From the NCBI GenBank assembly GCA_947497315.1, contig CANMFX010000004.1, positions 1 to 64,000 of the forward strand: 64,000 bases of DNA, given 5' to 3'. Below the pieces are notes generated by a model. It was not told the origin of the DNA. It was given only the letters and a program-made list of their open reading frames with translations, and searched no databases. The DNA comes from an uncultured Sphingomonadaceae bacterium (lineage in GTDB: Bacteria; Pseudomonadota; Alphaproteobacteria; Sphingomonadales; Sphingomonadaceae). A program made the translations under genes and the position numbers. Of this stretch, positions 56,060 to 64,000 are shown piece after piece; positions within the stretch are counted from its first letter, which is position 1; each line of letters begins with the position of its first letter.

Positions 56060-56647
56060 ATGAACCTTCTTTTTCGAACTCTGTTTGCCGCATGTCTTTC
56101 GCTTACACTCGCAGCTTGCATGACAACACCAAGGATCACAGTGGATAGCGATCCCGCTCAGGACTTTTCTGGCTATTCCACTTTTGCTTGGGCTTCCGGC
56201 AGTCCGATGATTGCGGTTGGAGACCATGACATCTCACCATTAGTTCAAAAGGAGATCGCGGATTCCATCAAGGCTGCTTTGACGGAGCGCGGCTATCAAT
56301 ATGTCACCGATATCAATAGCGCGAATTTTGCGGTGTCCTACACGGTGGGCGCCCGGGACAAGATCAGCGTGGATACTTATCCCGATTTCTTTTTCCGCGA
56401 TAGGGTTAACTGGGCATGGGGTGGACAGTATTTTAGGCCGTTCCCATCAAGCCTTCCCGTCGAGCGCACCGTGATCAACAACTACACCGAGGGGACTTTG
56501 TCCGTCGATATCTATGACGTAAAACGGAGAACTCCCGTGTGGCATAGCGCCGCCAAAAAGCGTTTGTCACGCAAGGAACTGAAAGGGGAGAACACGGATA
56601 TTCCGATGGACGTTCGAACCCTTCTGGCAGGATTTCCGCCTCAATGA
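56060..56647 (+). CDS. DUF4136 family lipoprotein
   Basis: The 195-residue product has lipobox LAAC and the DUF4136 pattern DFSGYSTFAWASG, SIKAALTERGYQYV, ANFAVSYTVGARDKI, and the final SVDIYDVKRRTPVWHSAAKKRL strand. ATG 56060 is chosen because AGGAG lies eight bases upstream; an ATG two codons earlier is less well placed. It is 44 bp after the Pro/Arg-rich gene and likely the last member of that envelope-gene group. Confidence 0.85.
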   Translation: MNLLFRTLFAACLSLTLAACMTTPRITVDSDPAQDFSGYSTFAWASGSPMIAVGDHDISPLVQKEIADSIKAALTERGYQYVTDINSANFAVSYTVGARDKISVDTYPDFFFRDRVNWAWGGQYFRPFPSSLPVERTVINNYTEGTLSVDIYDVKRRTPVWHSAAKKRLSRKELKGENTDIPMDVRTLLAGFPPQ

Positions 56648-56759
56648 GGCAACCAAGAGATATGGCCACTGCAGTCTACTTGTGGGACGGCGGCGATATC
56701 TTAGTTTGGACATGGAACAACGCTAGCTATTCTGCGCGGCAGCTCGAGGGGATAATCGT

Positions 56760-57266
56760 ATGAACAACGACAATGCAGCCACGTTGCTGCTGTTAAAAGA
56801 CAGTTTAGACGAAGCCCAAATATCTGTTCGCGCATATGACACCAAAGCGCAAATCGTCGGTGTGGGCTATATTTTTGCACTGAATGTGATCGGTCAGATC
56901 GGGAATTTACTGACACATAAAGAAGAAACAGGCCTCGCCACGATCATTGTCGCCTGGACGATCGTGATCTTGCCGATCACGCTCTTCGGTTATGTTCTGT
57001 ATCCTGCGCGAAAATCCGTTGCACAAGTTGCCGACGATACTGGACCAAAGCACATGCTTTACCTCCATCCAGAGAGATATGGCAGCGCATCAGCCCTTAT
57101 TGAAGCCGCGAAAGAGTGCGACCCAACGGACGAAATCGCCTTCGAATTGTTAAAAATATCCGAACTGCGCGAAAGCAAACGAAAAAGGTTCGTTCGGGGT
57201 CTAACGGCGGCGGGAATTGCGTTTCTGTTGCTCTTCGCCAATCAGATTTTTGTGAGTGTCTCATGA
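56760..57266 (+). CDS. Pycsar-effector/SLATT-like membrane protein
   Basis: The 168-residue protein has three hydrophobic helices: about 36-55 (GVGYIFALNVIGQIGNLL), 63-83 (IVAWTIVILPITLFGYVL) and 148-168 (AAGIAFLLLFANQIF). Before the last helix is a charged segment LLKISELRESKRKRFVRG. The combination of a DTKAQ start, a hairpin of two helices ending LYPAR, a long cytoplasmic part and a final helix resembles DUF5706 (Pycsar effector) and SLATT proteins, which kill or arrest infected cells on a nucleotide signal. No cyclase gene is adjacent, so defence is inference. It is next to the small membrane gene and RepC at the island edge. Confidence 0.5.
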   Translation: MNNDNAATLLLLKDSLDEAQISVRAYDTKAQIVGVGYIFALNVIGQIGNLLTHKEETGLATIIVAWTIVILPITLFGYVLYPARKSVAQVADDTGPKHMLYLHPERYGSASALIEAAKECDPTDEIAFELLKISELRESKRKRFVRGLTAAGIAFLLLFANQIFVSVS

Positions 57267-57309
57267 AGCGAGCAATATCCGGCTACTTTCAAAAATGTGC
57301 GGGTTGAAC

Positions 57310-57534
57310 ATGGGAAATTTATCGAAATATGCTGGAATAGCTGCATTGATCACCCTTGTGATACCAGTTGTTCTTGGGAGCTATCCACAGTTTTTTTATG
57401 TAGCGATGTTGCTTGGAATTCTGGCTATCCTTCTGGGTTTTATGGGTAGGGATCAGGGGTCATCTGCCAAAATAGGCATGACTGCTGGAGGGTTTGCCCT
57501 GGTCGCTAATTTTCTGGCGACCCTTCTTTATTAG
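57310..57534 (+). CDS. Small hydrophobic membrane protein
   Basis: The 74-residue product is almost entirely three hydrophobic segments (AALITLVIPVVLGSYPQF, VAMLLGILAILLGFMG, TAGGFALVANFLATLLY). It follows the Pycsar-like gene by 43 bp on the same strand and may be cotranscribed. The start at ATG 57310 has no strong ribosome binding site; an in-frame start at 57256 overlaps the preceding gene. No family recognised. Confidence 0.5.
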   Translation: MGNLSKYAGIAALITLVIPVVLGSYPQFFYVAMLLGILAILLGFMGRDQGSSAKIGMTAGGFALVANFLATLLY

Positions 57535-57694
57535 TTCCCGACATCTTTGACCCTAAAATACCAGCAGCCCCTTTTTTGGGCGGTAATTGAAGGAAATCCA
57601 AACTTATCCAAGATGACGAGCACATTTCCTAACGACGTCTTTCGGGATGTTATGACAGCATTGACGCCAGAAAACCCTAAGCAGACTGTTGCCA
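57535..57694. other. 160-bp intergenic region without recognised features
   Basis: The gap separates the plus-strand small membrane gene from the RepC-like gene on the minus strand. It has an AAACCCT-type AT-rich stretch but no clear terminator, RNA gene or repeat. Confidence 0.4.
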
Positions 57695-58888
57695 TCAATT
57701 GCTAGCTACTTCACTGACAGATAGATTATCAATGATGGATCCCATGCACTGCGAAAAAACAGAGACACCTTCAGTCTTTTTACTTGGCAAGCAGGTCATT
57801 GACTCGGTTTCAACGGAAGGAATTTCGTTTTTTTGTCCTTGGCAAGCACGAAACAAATTGTGAGGATCAAAACCTTCATTCCTCGACATTCTGATCATTC
57901 CAGAAAGACACTTACCGGGTTCCCGAACTCGAAAGCAGTGATGTTCATCTAATCTTGCATTGCGATCAATAATTATCACACATAGCGCTGCTCGTTCTCG
58001 ACCCAACTCGTGACAAGCGTTCCTCCAAATGTTCTGAGAAATTCCTAACCAGTGACAGGCCATTCCAGACGCTTCGACGAGGTTTGAAGCATCCATACTT
58101 CCTAGAGTTTGAATTAAACTCCTATAATCTGGTGATGCGATATCAAATACAGCCCTTAAGCTGATTTTCGTCGCTTTTCTATCCGGCCCCGCCCTACAAG
58201 TTTTTTCTGATTTTTGATCTTGTATATTAGGTGACGAATTTTGTTCCGATGCATCGGAAGTTTTGGTCACCCCTGACGTGTCATCAATAGCTTCCACTAT
58301 GGCAATCAAATCTTCCTTGATTGTCTCCAATCGCTGGAGAGAATTGATGCGACAAGTCCGACCTGATGGCAGGATGGTATCGGCTTGTTCGCGCCGTTTT
58401 ACATCGCCGCTATCGCGGATTGATCGTGATATATAACGAATTTCTGAGCGGCATTGATCGATTGCTATTTGGCTAAGCCTCCGTACCTCTAGCTTTGCAC
58501 TCATTTCTTCAAAGCGTTCAATAAGTGGTGCTAGGTTTATGCCAGCAGCCCATCGCACAACACCTTGGTACCTCTCGCCATTGCGAGCACCGTTTGCACC
58601 CGTCGTACGAACGACAAATCCAGCATCTTCTAGTTCACGCTCAGCACTGTTGATAGACCTTGGTGTCACAGAAATTGCTCGCGCAATTCGAGAGACCTGT
58701 TTCCAGACTGCACAAATACGACCTTGTTGGTAATCATCAGCCATGGTGCCGAGAATGTATTGACGAAGGAGCGTTACAGCCGTTCGAGAAAGTCGGTATT
58801 CAGACTTCGCTACTTGCTCGAACACCGTTAGCAGATCAAACTTACCAATTCCGCTGGGAAGACCTCGATGCTTCAAGGAAACACTCAT
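57695..58888 (-). CDS. RepC-like replication initiator
   Basis: The 397-residue protein has the RepC layout: an N-terminal winged-helix part (LSRTAVTLLRQYILGTMA, VSRIARAISVTPRSINSAERELEDAGFVVRT, NGERYQGV) with AAGINLAPLIERFEEMSAKLE, then a C-terminal domain (ACHWLGISQNIWRNACHELGRERAALCVIII, SGMIRMSRNEGFDPHNLF). RepC is the initiator of repABC plasmids; here repA and repB are absent. AGGAGG precedes ATG 58888 and lies inside the upstream ORF. The gene is at the island edge, 240 bp from the right attachment copy, and its reading direction is toward the island interior. Confidence 0.7.
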   Translation of the reverse strand: MSVSLKHRGLPSGIGKFDLLTVFEQVAKSEYRLSRTAVTLLRQYILGTMADDYQQGRICAVWKQVSRIARAISVTPRSINSAERELEDAGFVVRTTGANGARNGERYQGVVRWAAGINLAPLIERFEEMSAKLEVRRLSQIAIDQCRSEIRYISRSIRDSGDVKRREQADTILPSGRTCRINSLQRLETIKEDLIAIVEAIDDTSGVTKTSDASEQNSSPNIQDQKSEKTCRAGPDRKATKISLRAVFDIASPDYRSLIQTLGSMDASNLVEASGMACHWLGISQNIWRNACHELGRERAALCVIIIDRNARLDEHHCFRVREPGKCLSGMIRMSRNEGFDPHNLFRACQGQKNEIPSVETESMTCLPSKKTEGVSVFSQCMGSIIDNLSVSEVASN

Positions 58889-59136
58889 AGCGTGCCTCCT
58901 GTCCCAGCCTTTGACGCTCTACTTGCGTCGGATTCCGCTGAGGTGTATGCGGATATTGCTGCAAAGCTAAAGAAACGACCGTCGACAAGGGTGGCAGCCC
59001 TTTCGGCGGTTTTTCTTTCCTTATCTGGCAACCAGATTTCGTCCCCCCTACCCGCTAACTCATTGAAATCTATTAACCCAGAATTTCCGCTAAAAAGGGG
59101 ATCGACTGTTGAATTTAAACAGTTTTCCTCTTTCAC
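58885..59136 (-). CDS. Possible small ORF upstream of and coupled to the RepC-like gene
   Basis: This minus-strand frame (83 codons from GTG 59136) ends in TGA overlapping the RepC ATG as ATGA. The overlap and the ribosome binding site within its end suggest translational coupling. The protein (VPDKERKT-like region DEIWLPDKERKTAERAATLV, C-terminus SRASKAGTGGTL) has no domain I know. Its first codons lie within the attachment repeat, so integration would define its start. Coding is plausible but unproven; an opposite-strand frame covers the same DNA. Confidence 0.35.
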   Translation of the reverse strand: MKEENCLNSTVDPLFSGNSGLIDFNELAGRGDEIWLPDKERKTAERAATLVDGRFFSFAAISAYTSAESDASRASKAGTGGTL

Positions 59137-59181
59137 GGCTGAAACACGGGTTCGATTCCCGTAGGGGTCACCACGCAGTTT
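59130..59181. repeat. Right attachment repeat (52 bp) with tRNA-Glu 3' fragment
   Basis: This copy equals 38212-38263. Bases 59130-59173 are the tRNA-Glu 3' half including CCA, but no 5' half precedes it, so it is a remnant. It marks the right end of the integrated segment. Confidence 0.88.
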
Positions 59182-59430
59182 TCTTTTTTATATCAATAGC
59201 ATGGACTCTTTTTGGGTGCGATTCTATCGCGTCTTGTCAGCGACTTGCGCGTCCCATATTTCTTGTTCCAAATACAGAGACTGAACTGCGCGGGACTTTG
59301 AGCGCAAATAGCTACCTCAGTCTCAAACCGGCAAAAAAGTGTTTTCAAAATGTAACCCCGCATTGGGCAGCAACTATGCCGATTTCACGGAAGACCTTTA
59401 ATGTCCGCTTTGGGCGCAAAAGCGGACATT
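59182..59430. repeat. Right copy of diverged post-att flank
   Basis: This stretch is colinear and homologous with 38264-38511, including CAAATACAGAGACTG and AAAGTGTTTTCAAAATG. The rest of the gap to 59461 holds nothing else that I can recognise. Confidence 0.75.
59400..59430. repeat. AATGTCCGCTTT hairpin repeat, copy 5
   Basis: A perfect 12-bp stem with loop GGGCGCA, identical to 38481-38511. It sits 31 bp from the stop codon of the convergent M1/ABC gene and could act as its transcript end. Confidence 0.8.
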
Positions 59431-59461
59431 GGTTCTATCACAACGACCCATTGACTAACCG

Positions 59462-62400
59462 CTATGGAGCGGAGACCGCCATCACATTGTCATCGCCATT
59501 TCTGTCAATATATTTGTTATAGGGATCAATACCCACAAATTCTGGTTTCTTGGATGACAATATTTTGATCACCTGTTTCCCGGATTGTATCGGCTGGCGT
59601 TCCATTGAAATCACATCCTCTTTGCCAAATGCCCCCAAACCAGGTCGCGCTGTGAATAACCCTATCTCAATCTCGTCAGACAGTTTCGCTTTCGTTTCCT
59701 TGCCTTGTCCGTCGGCATAGAATTTCTCAGCAGAAACGGTCAGCGTCGTTTCATAGTTGCCGTTGGTGAGCTTGCGCACATTCGCTTCATCGACTTTCAT
59801 GTCGTAAATCGTGATCTTTTCGAGCAAGTCACTCACCAGTTCCCGTTCGGCTTCATTGCGGGCGAGCGATTTGAAGCCGTCAACCAGATCGTATGAGTTG
59901 GCATATGGCTGGCTCTTGAACCGATAACGATCCAGTAGCTCGGCCAGCATCGCGTTGACGCGGTCTTCGCCGAGCCTGTCTTGCAACAAGTACATAACCA
60001 CTGCGCCTTTCCGGTAGTGGATATAGCCTTGATTCTCGACGCGGTTCAGCGGCAATTCTTCGATAGCTTCGCTACCACGTGCGCTCAGATATCGATCCAG
60101 CTCATATTTCAGGAACCGGCGAATTTTGTCCTCACCGTAAATCTGTTTCATAACCATCAGAGCCGAATATTGCGCCATGGTTTCCACCAACATCGTGCCG
60201 CCCTGCTGGTTAGAACTAATCAACTGATGCGCCCAATATTGATGACCAAATTCATGCGCGGTCACATAGGTTACATAGTCAATTTCGTCGGGATCGCTGT
60301 TATCAGCGATAAAACCAATCCGTTCCGAAAATGGTATGGTTCCGGCAAAGGCCTGCGCAAAAGTTTGGTAGCCGGGAAACTCAATAATCCGCGCATAATC
60401 AAATTGATATGGTCCGAAATTTTCCTTGAAATAGGCCAATGATGTAGCCGTCGCATCCAGCATCATATCGACATTATAGTCATGTGTGGGGTGATAATAG
60501 ACCGCCATATCCACGCCATCTGCAGAGCGTTCCTTCACAGCATAATCCGCAGACTGGATAGAGAAAAAACTGAGGATAGGATTTTCGGAAACGAACCGCG
60601 CGATACGCCGGTCCCCTTTAACCTCATCCGACACCTTGCTGCCTGGGGCGATTGGCGTCTGATCTTTGCTCGTACTGACAGTGATGTCGGACATCACCCA
60701 ATCAGCATTGCCGACATAATTTTGTTCCCGTGCGGATTCATCTTCCAGCTTTGGCAAGCGCAATTCGGATGGCAGATCATATTCCCGGCGGGTTTGCCGG
60801 TCGTTCAACAAGCCATTGCGGTTCATCCCCAATTGTGGGGCAAATTCGCTGTTGTTTAAGAAAGTACCGTTTTTAACCAGACGGATATCATTCCCGCTGG
60901 CCTTAAAACCGCGCTGCGATCGTGACGACTTGAAGCTTATGGTCCGCTGCTCATCTATCGCCATCGGCGTATCGAAACGATATATCCGGTATTTAAGCGC
61001 CTCGTCATTCATCTCCAGCGTCGCATTCGGAATCTCAACCGCTTCGATCTTCACATCAGCGTCCTGAAAGCGGACATGCAGTACTTCAACCGGAGCTCCG
61101 GTGTCGTTGACTATCCCGATCGATCCTGCTGCCCTCATGATCCGTTCTTGCGGATATATGTCGACGTCCAATTTGAAATCCGTGAACGATGGCTGCTTCA
61201 ACGTTTCATATTTGAGATATTTTTTCTCATATCCCGCCAGCTGTTTTTCCTGATCATCCTGAGTCACATATTGATTCATCACATTTGTGTTTTGGAAGAT
61301 ATACGCGCCGCTGGCCGCTGCGGTCACGGCTGCGCCCGCAATGATCAATCCGGCAACGCTTCTCATACGACTTGGCAATTGACGCAAACGCGGCATCAGG
61401 CTGGTTTCGGTACCACGGCGCCACAACAAATGGGCCAGGGTCACCAATATGACGGCAAAAGCGCCCCAGTAGAGGCGTAACCACCATCCGACAGCACCAT
61501 TTACTTCATTGCCATTAAGATCAGAGAACAGAGGAGTGGGAGCCGCATCTCCATAGAGATAGAGCGGATGTTCAAAGCCAATATTGGCTAGAGTTATCGT
61601 GGCCACCAGATAAATAACCATGATGCCCCAACCGACATATTTGTTGGGACTCAGCGCCTGAACAAACACGGCCAGAACGGCGAGAATGATCATGTCGACG
61701 CCCCATGGCAGCAGATACCATAGGAAATACTGATCCAAAGCAATGTCTGTGAAGCCGCGCACCAGCTGGATCAGCACCGCCGCGACCACAGAGATAAACA
61801 GGGTAGCGAAGAGGACGAGAGACACCGCAATCGTCTTGGGCACCATATAGGCCCAATTCGGCAATGGCGTAGAATCGATAATCTCGTGCATTTTCCGATC
61901 ACGGTCGCGCCACACCAGTTCCCCAGCATAGTAAATGGCGATGATGATGGGGATGATGCCGAACGAACCCATCAGGGTCAGCAACAGGGTAAAAGTCAGC
62001 GGCCGAGCAGGCGTGCCGTAAATCTCATTGCCGAACGCCAGAGCACCGCTGGCATTGAACAACCCGATCAAAACCAGCACAACGAAGGCTGGACTTTTAA
62101 AAACCTGGGTCATTTCAAAGCGGGTTCGTGACGCCAGCCGGCTCCAGGCTGTTCCTTCCTTGCTGGTCGCTGGCAGATTATCGACAGTCTGCGGTGCAAC
62201 AGATGCGAGTTTCGCAGCTTTCTTGGCTTGTCGCCGCGCCTTGCGCGCTGAAACGCCGCGATCAGCAAAACTGAACCAGCGATAGGCGAGCGCAAGCGCA
62301 CAGAAAGAGACACCGATCCAGATCAATCGGTTCCAAACTATCGCCCCCTCAATAGCGGGAAGCAGGTTATTGGATTCAGATGCGGTCCAATAGCGAATGA

Positions 62401-63055
62401 CATTGTTTAGCGTTGCAAAACCAAATGGGTCAGCATAGCCTGTAAATTCGCGCAGCTCGGGCATATTGTCGGTGCTGACATTGAACACAATATAGAGAAC
62501 CAGCAGCACGACGACGCCCAGATAGCTGTACATCATCGATCGAGTAAGTGTTGCCACCGCAAAGAATATACAGGACGTCAGGAATATGCCCGGCAGCGCC
62601 ATAAGGAAATAGGCATAGGCATAATAATGCAGCCGGTTCGGGCCCAATGTTTCCTGGTCAAGCCAGGGCATGAGCGAACCGAACCAAATGGCGAATGGTA
62701 CGGTCAGGAAGGCGATCCCGGCCGCCATAAAAGCGCCGGTGAAGCGACCAAATAGATAGTCAAATTTCTTCACGCGCGTCGAACGGACCATAGGTCCAAA
62801 GCCACTTTCGTCGTCACGTACAATCACATTGGCGACAAAGGCCGTCGTCACGAACATGAAGAATAATGTCAGGATGAGGTGAATTTGCACAATGGCAACC
62901 GGGCTATTGGCATTCACATTGCCGCCACTGCCGATAGAGATACCGTCGACGGTCATCGCTCCGAAAGTGAGCAGGAAAAATAATATAGAAACAACCCAGA
63001 AAACCGGGTTTTTGAACTGATAGCGAAGCTCGAAAGCAGCAATCTTGGCGAACAT
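59462..63055 (-). CDS. ABC transporter permease fused to M1 family aminopeptidase
   Basis: The 1197-residue protein has two ABC-2-type membrane halves (helices from about 15-260 and 320-590) and a C-terminal M1 zinc peptidase domain. The zinc site is H934-EFGH938 with the third ligand Glu958 in LVETMAQYS (spacing 19 by my count, one more than classic M1). ATG 63055 follows GGAGAG; upstream codons overlap the ATPase gene. The ATPase gene lies 13 bp upstream in the operon. Function is probably export coupled to peptide processing in the periplasm; the substrate is unknown. The end is convergent toward the island. Confidence 0.9.
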   Translation of the reverse strand: MFAKIAAFELRYQFKNPVFWVVSILFFLLTFGAMTVDGISIGSGGNVNANSPVAIVQIHLILTLFFMFVTTAFVANVIVRDDESGFGPMVRSTRVKKFDYLFGRFTGAFMAAGIAFLTVPFAIWFGSLMPWLDQETLGPNRLHYYAYAYFLMALPGIFLTSCIFFAVATLTRSMMYSYLGVVVLLVLYIVFNVSTDNMPELREFTGYADPFGFATLNNVIRYWTASESNNLLPAIEGAIVWNRLIWIGVSFCALALAYRWFSFADRGVSARKARRQAKKAAKLASVAPQTVDNLPATSKEGTAWSRLASRTRFEMTQVFKSPAFVVLVLIGLFNASGALAFGNEIYGTPARPLTFTLLLTLMGSFGIIPIIIAIYYAGELVWRDRDRKMHEIIDSTPLPNWAYMVPKTIAVSLVLFATLFISVVAAVLIQLVRGFTDIALDQYFLWYLLPWGVDMIILAVLAVFVQALSPNKYVGWGIMVIYLVATITLANIGFEHPLYLYGDAAPTPLFSDLNGNEVNGAVGWWLRLYWGAFAVILVTLAHLLWRRGTETSLMPRLRQLPSRMRSVAGLIIAGAAVTAAASGAYIFQNTNVMNQYVTQDDQEKQLAGYEKKYLKYETLKQPSFTDFKLDVDIYPQERIMRAAGSIGIVNDTGAPVEVLHVRFQDADVKIEAVEIPNATLEMNDEALKYRIYRFDTPMAIDEQRTISFKSSRSQRGFKASGNDIRLVKNGTFLNNSEFAPQLGMNRNGLLNDRQTRREYDLPSELRLPKLEDESAREQNYVGNADWVMSDITVSTSKDQTPIAPGSKVSDEVKGDRRIARFVSENPILSFFSIQSADYAVKERSADGVDMAVYYHPTHDYNVDMMLDATATSLAYFKENFGPYQFDYARIIEFPGYQTFAQAFAGTIPFSERIGFIADNSDPDEIDYVTYVTAHEFGHQYWAHQLISSNQQGGTMLVETMAQYSALMVMKQIYGEDKIRRFLKYELDRYLSARGSEAIEELPLNRVENQGYIHYRKGAVVMYLLQDRLGEDRVNAMLAELLDRYRFKSQPYANSYDLVDGFKSLARNEAERELVSDLLEKITIYDMKVDEANVRKLTNGNYETTLTVSAEKFYADGQGKETKAKLSDEIEIGLFTARPGLGAFGKEDVISMERQPIQSGKQVIKILSSKKPEFVGIDPYNKYIDRNGDDNVMAVSAP

Positions 63056-63068
63056 ATAGTCTCTCCGA

Positions 63069-63968
63069 TTAAGCTGCTTGGGAAGTATTGGCGGCGTCTC
63101 TACGGGTCGCAGCGAGAGTTGAGAAATAGACATCCTCCAACCCTCCTTCGACGGCGACAAATCCGTCACCGGGATTATCCGTCGCCAATATGTGGATGAT
63201 TGTGGAACCAGCGAACAAACGAGTAGAAATAACCTCATATTTCGCCCGATATTCTTCCAGTTCCTCGCGTTTTATGGTCTTCGACCAGATTGTACCCTTG
63301 GTCTTGCTGATAAGATCCAGTGGCGCACCTTCCAGTTGAATACGGCCATTGGCAATCACGGCCATATTAGGACAGAGATCAGCAACATCTTCGACAATAT
63401 GAGTCGACAGGATGATGACAACATTCTCACCAATCTCCGCGAGCAAATTCAAAAAACGATTGCGTTCCTCAGGATCAAGGCCGGCCGTTGGTTCATCGAC
63501 GATGATCAGTTCCGGATTCCCGATCAGCGCCTGCGCAATGCCAAAACGTTGCCGCATACCCCCGGAAAAACCAGCTATAGCTTTCTTGCGTACATCCCAC
63601 AAATTTGTCTGGTTAAGTAGAGTTTCGACGGTTGCCTTGCGGTCAGCTTTCGATGTCATACCCTTCAAAACCGTCATATGCTCCAGCATGTCATAGGCCG
63701 AAACACGCGGATATACTCCAAAATCCTGAGGCAAGTAGCCCAGTCGCTCACGGAGTTTTTCCGGAGATTTCAGAATATCGATATCGCCAAACTGGATGCT
63801 TCCGTGCGTTGGTGTTTGCAGCGTTGCAACAGTCCGCATTAAAGTTGATTTGCCAGCTCCATTCGGCCCTAACAACCCGAACATTCCTTTCGGGATGGAC
63901 AGCGTCACATTGTCTAGCGCCTTTGTTCCATTGGGATAAATATGGGTAACTTCACGCAATTCTAACAT
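63069..63968 (-). CDS. ABC transporter ATP-binding protein
   Basis: The 299-residue ATPase has Walker A GPNGAGKSTLMRT, Q-loop GYLPQDFGVYPRV, signature FSGGMRQRFGIAQALIGNP and Walker B LIIVDEPTAGLDPEERNR. It resembles the DrrA/ABC-2 type. ATG 63968 is used since GGAGG lies six bases upstream; a GTG one codon earlier is too close to it. It is first in the two-gene operon with the M1-fused permease, whose energy it supplies. The remaining 32 bases to the window end hold its ribosome binding site. Confidence 0.94.
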   Translation of the reverse strand: MLELREVTHIYPNGTKALDNVTLSIPKGMFGLLGPNGAGKSTLMRTVATLQTPTHGSIQFGDIDILKSPEKLRERLGYLPQDFGVYPRVSAYDMLEHMTVLKGMTSKADRKATVETLLNQTNLWDVRKKAIAGFSGGMRQRFGIAQALIGNPELIIVDEPTAGLDPEERNRFLNLLAEIGENVVIILSTHIVEDVADLCPNMAVIANGRIQLEGAPLDLISKTKGTIWSKTIKREELEEYRAKYEVISTRLFAGSTIIHILATDNPGDGFVAVEGGLEDVYFSTLAATRRDAANTSQAA

Positions 63969-64000
63969 CACCGTCCTCCAAAAACTTCATTTGGTGATAT

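Larger units (their letters stand above)
38212..59181. mobile_element. Putative 20.9-kb genomic island integrated at tRNA-Glu
   Basis: The segment is bounded by 52-bp direct repeats, one completing the intact tRNA-Glu and one being a tRNA 3' remnant. Edge genes are accessory and AT-rich (small TM protein, FRG protein, hydrolase remnant, RepC-like initiator, Pycsar-like protein), while the centre (RND operon, GltS, envelope lipoproteins) has ordinary base use. No integrase, relaxase or transposase is present, so the element appears immobilised, or the centre is older chromosomal DNA enclosed by tandem insertions. Confidence 0.65.

Noticed and set aside
55212-56093. 293-codon minus-strand ORF opposite the Pro/Arg-rich gene
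   Set aside because: Low-complexity shadow; the plus-strand gene has a strong AGGAGG site and a signal peptide.

Overview
The window looks like a chromosomal segment of a Sphingomonadales alphaproteobacterium of the Sphingorhabdus/Parasphingorhabdus kind. This is inferred from gene families rather than a database match: a tonB-exbB-exbD-exbD operon, a GlpX-type fructose bisphosphatase, a class II DAHP synthase, small exported proteins with the EIVVCAR signature, a single-cysteine DksA and moderate GC.

Region 1 (1-38 kb) is mostly core chromosome. It holds a truncated ORF and a 200-bp imperfect palindrome; surE-serS; a serine-rich surface protein with a PEP-CTERM-like tail; dksA; a PilZ protein; a CaiB/racemase gene behind a perfect 22-bp palindrome; an operon of a DUF2891 lipoprotein with a LytS/LytTR-type two-component pair; a MATE exporter; a SleB-like hydrolase; DAHP synthase; a response regulator/FecR-LysM/CHASE2-kinase operon; tRNA-Gln; ilvE with a divergent MarR gene; proC-ybjN-ubiK-tspO; an ABC exporter; the TonB energising operon; hom, glpX, a DUF900-like hydrolase, a uracil-DNA glycosylase, a flavodoxin and recJ.

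Region 2 (38.2-59.2 kb) lies between an intact tRNA-Glu gene and an exact 52-bp copy of the tRNA 3' half, so it reads as a 20.9-kb integrated element. Its left edge carries small accessory genes (a 2-TM peptide, an FRG-domain protein, an alpha/beta-hydrolase remnant, a RibD-like reductase) separated by copies of a repeat with core AATGTCCGCTTT. The middle holds a potassium-channel/DUF4403 pair, a LuxR solo, small envelope proteins, a complete RND efflux operon, a GltS symporter and a DUF2092/Pro-Arg-rich/DUF4136 group. The right edge carries a Pycsar-effector-like membrane protein and a RepC-like replication initiator directly beside the attachment copy. No integrase is visible. The ends are visibly AT-richer than the middle.

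Region 3 (59.4-64 kb) is chromosomal again: a very large ABC permease fused to an M1 aminopeptidase, with its ATPase gene upstream in the same operon.

The most unusual content is the tRNA-Glu element: duplicated diverged flanks beyond the att core, repeat-punctuated cassettes, a RepC-like gene without RepAB, and possible defence-type genes (FRG, Pycsar-like) at the edges. All functions below are read from sequence motifs; none was checked by database search.
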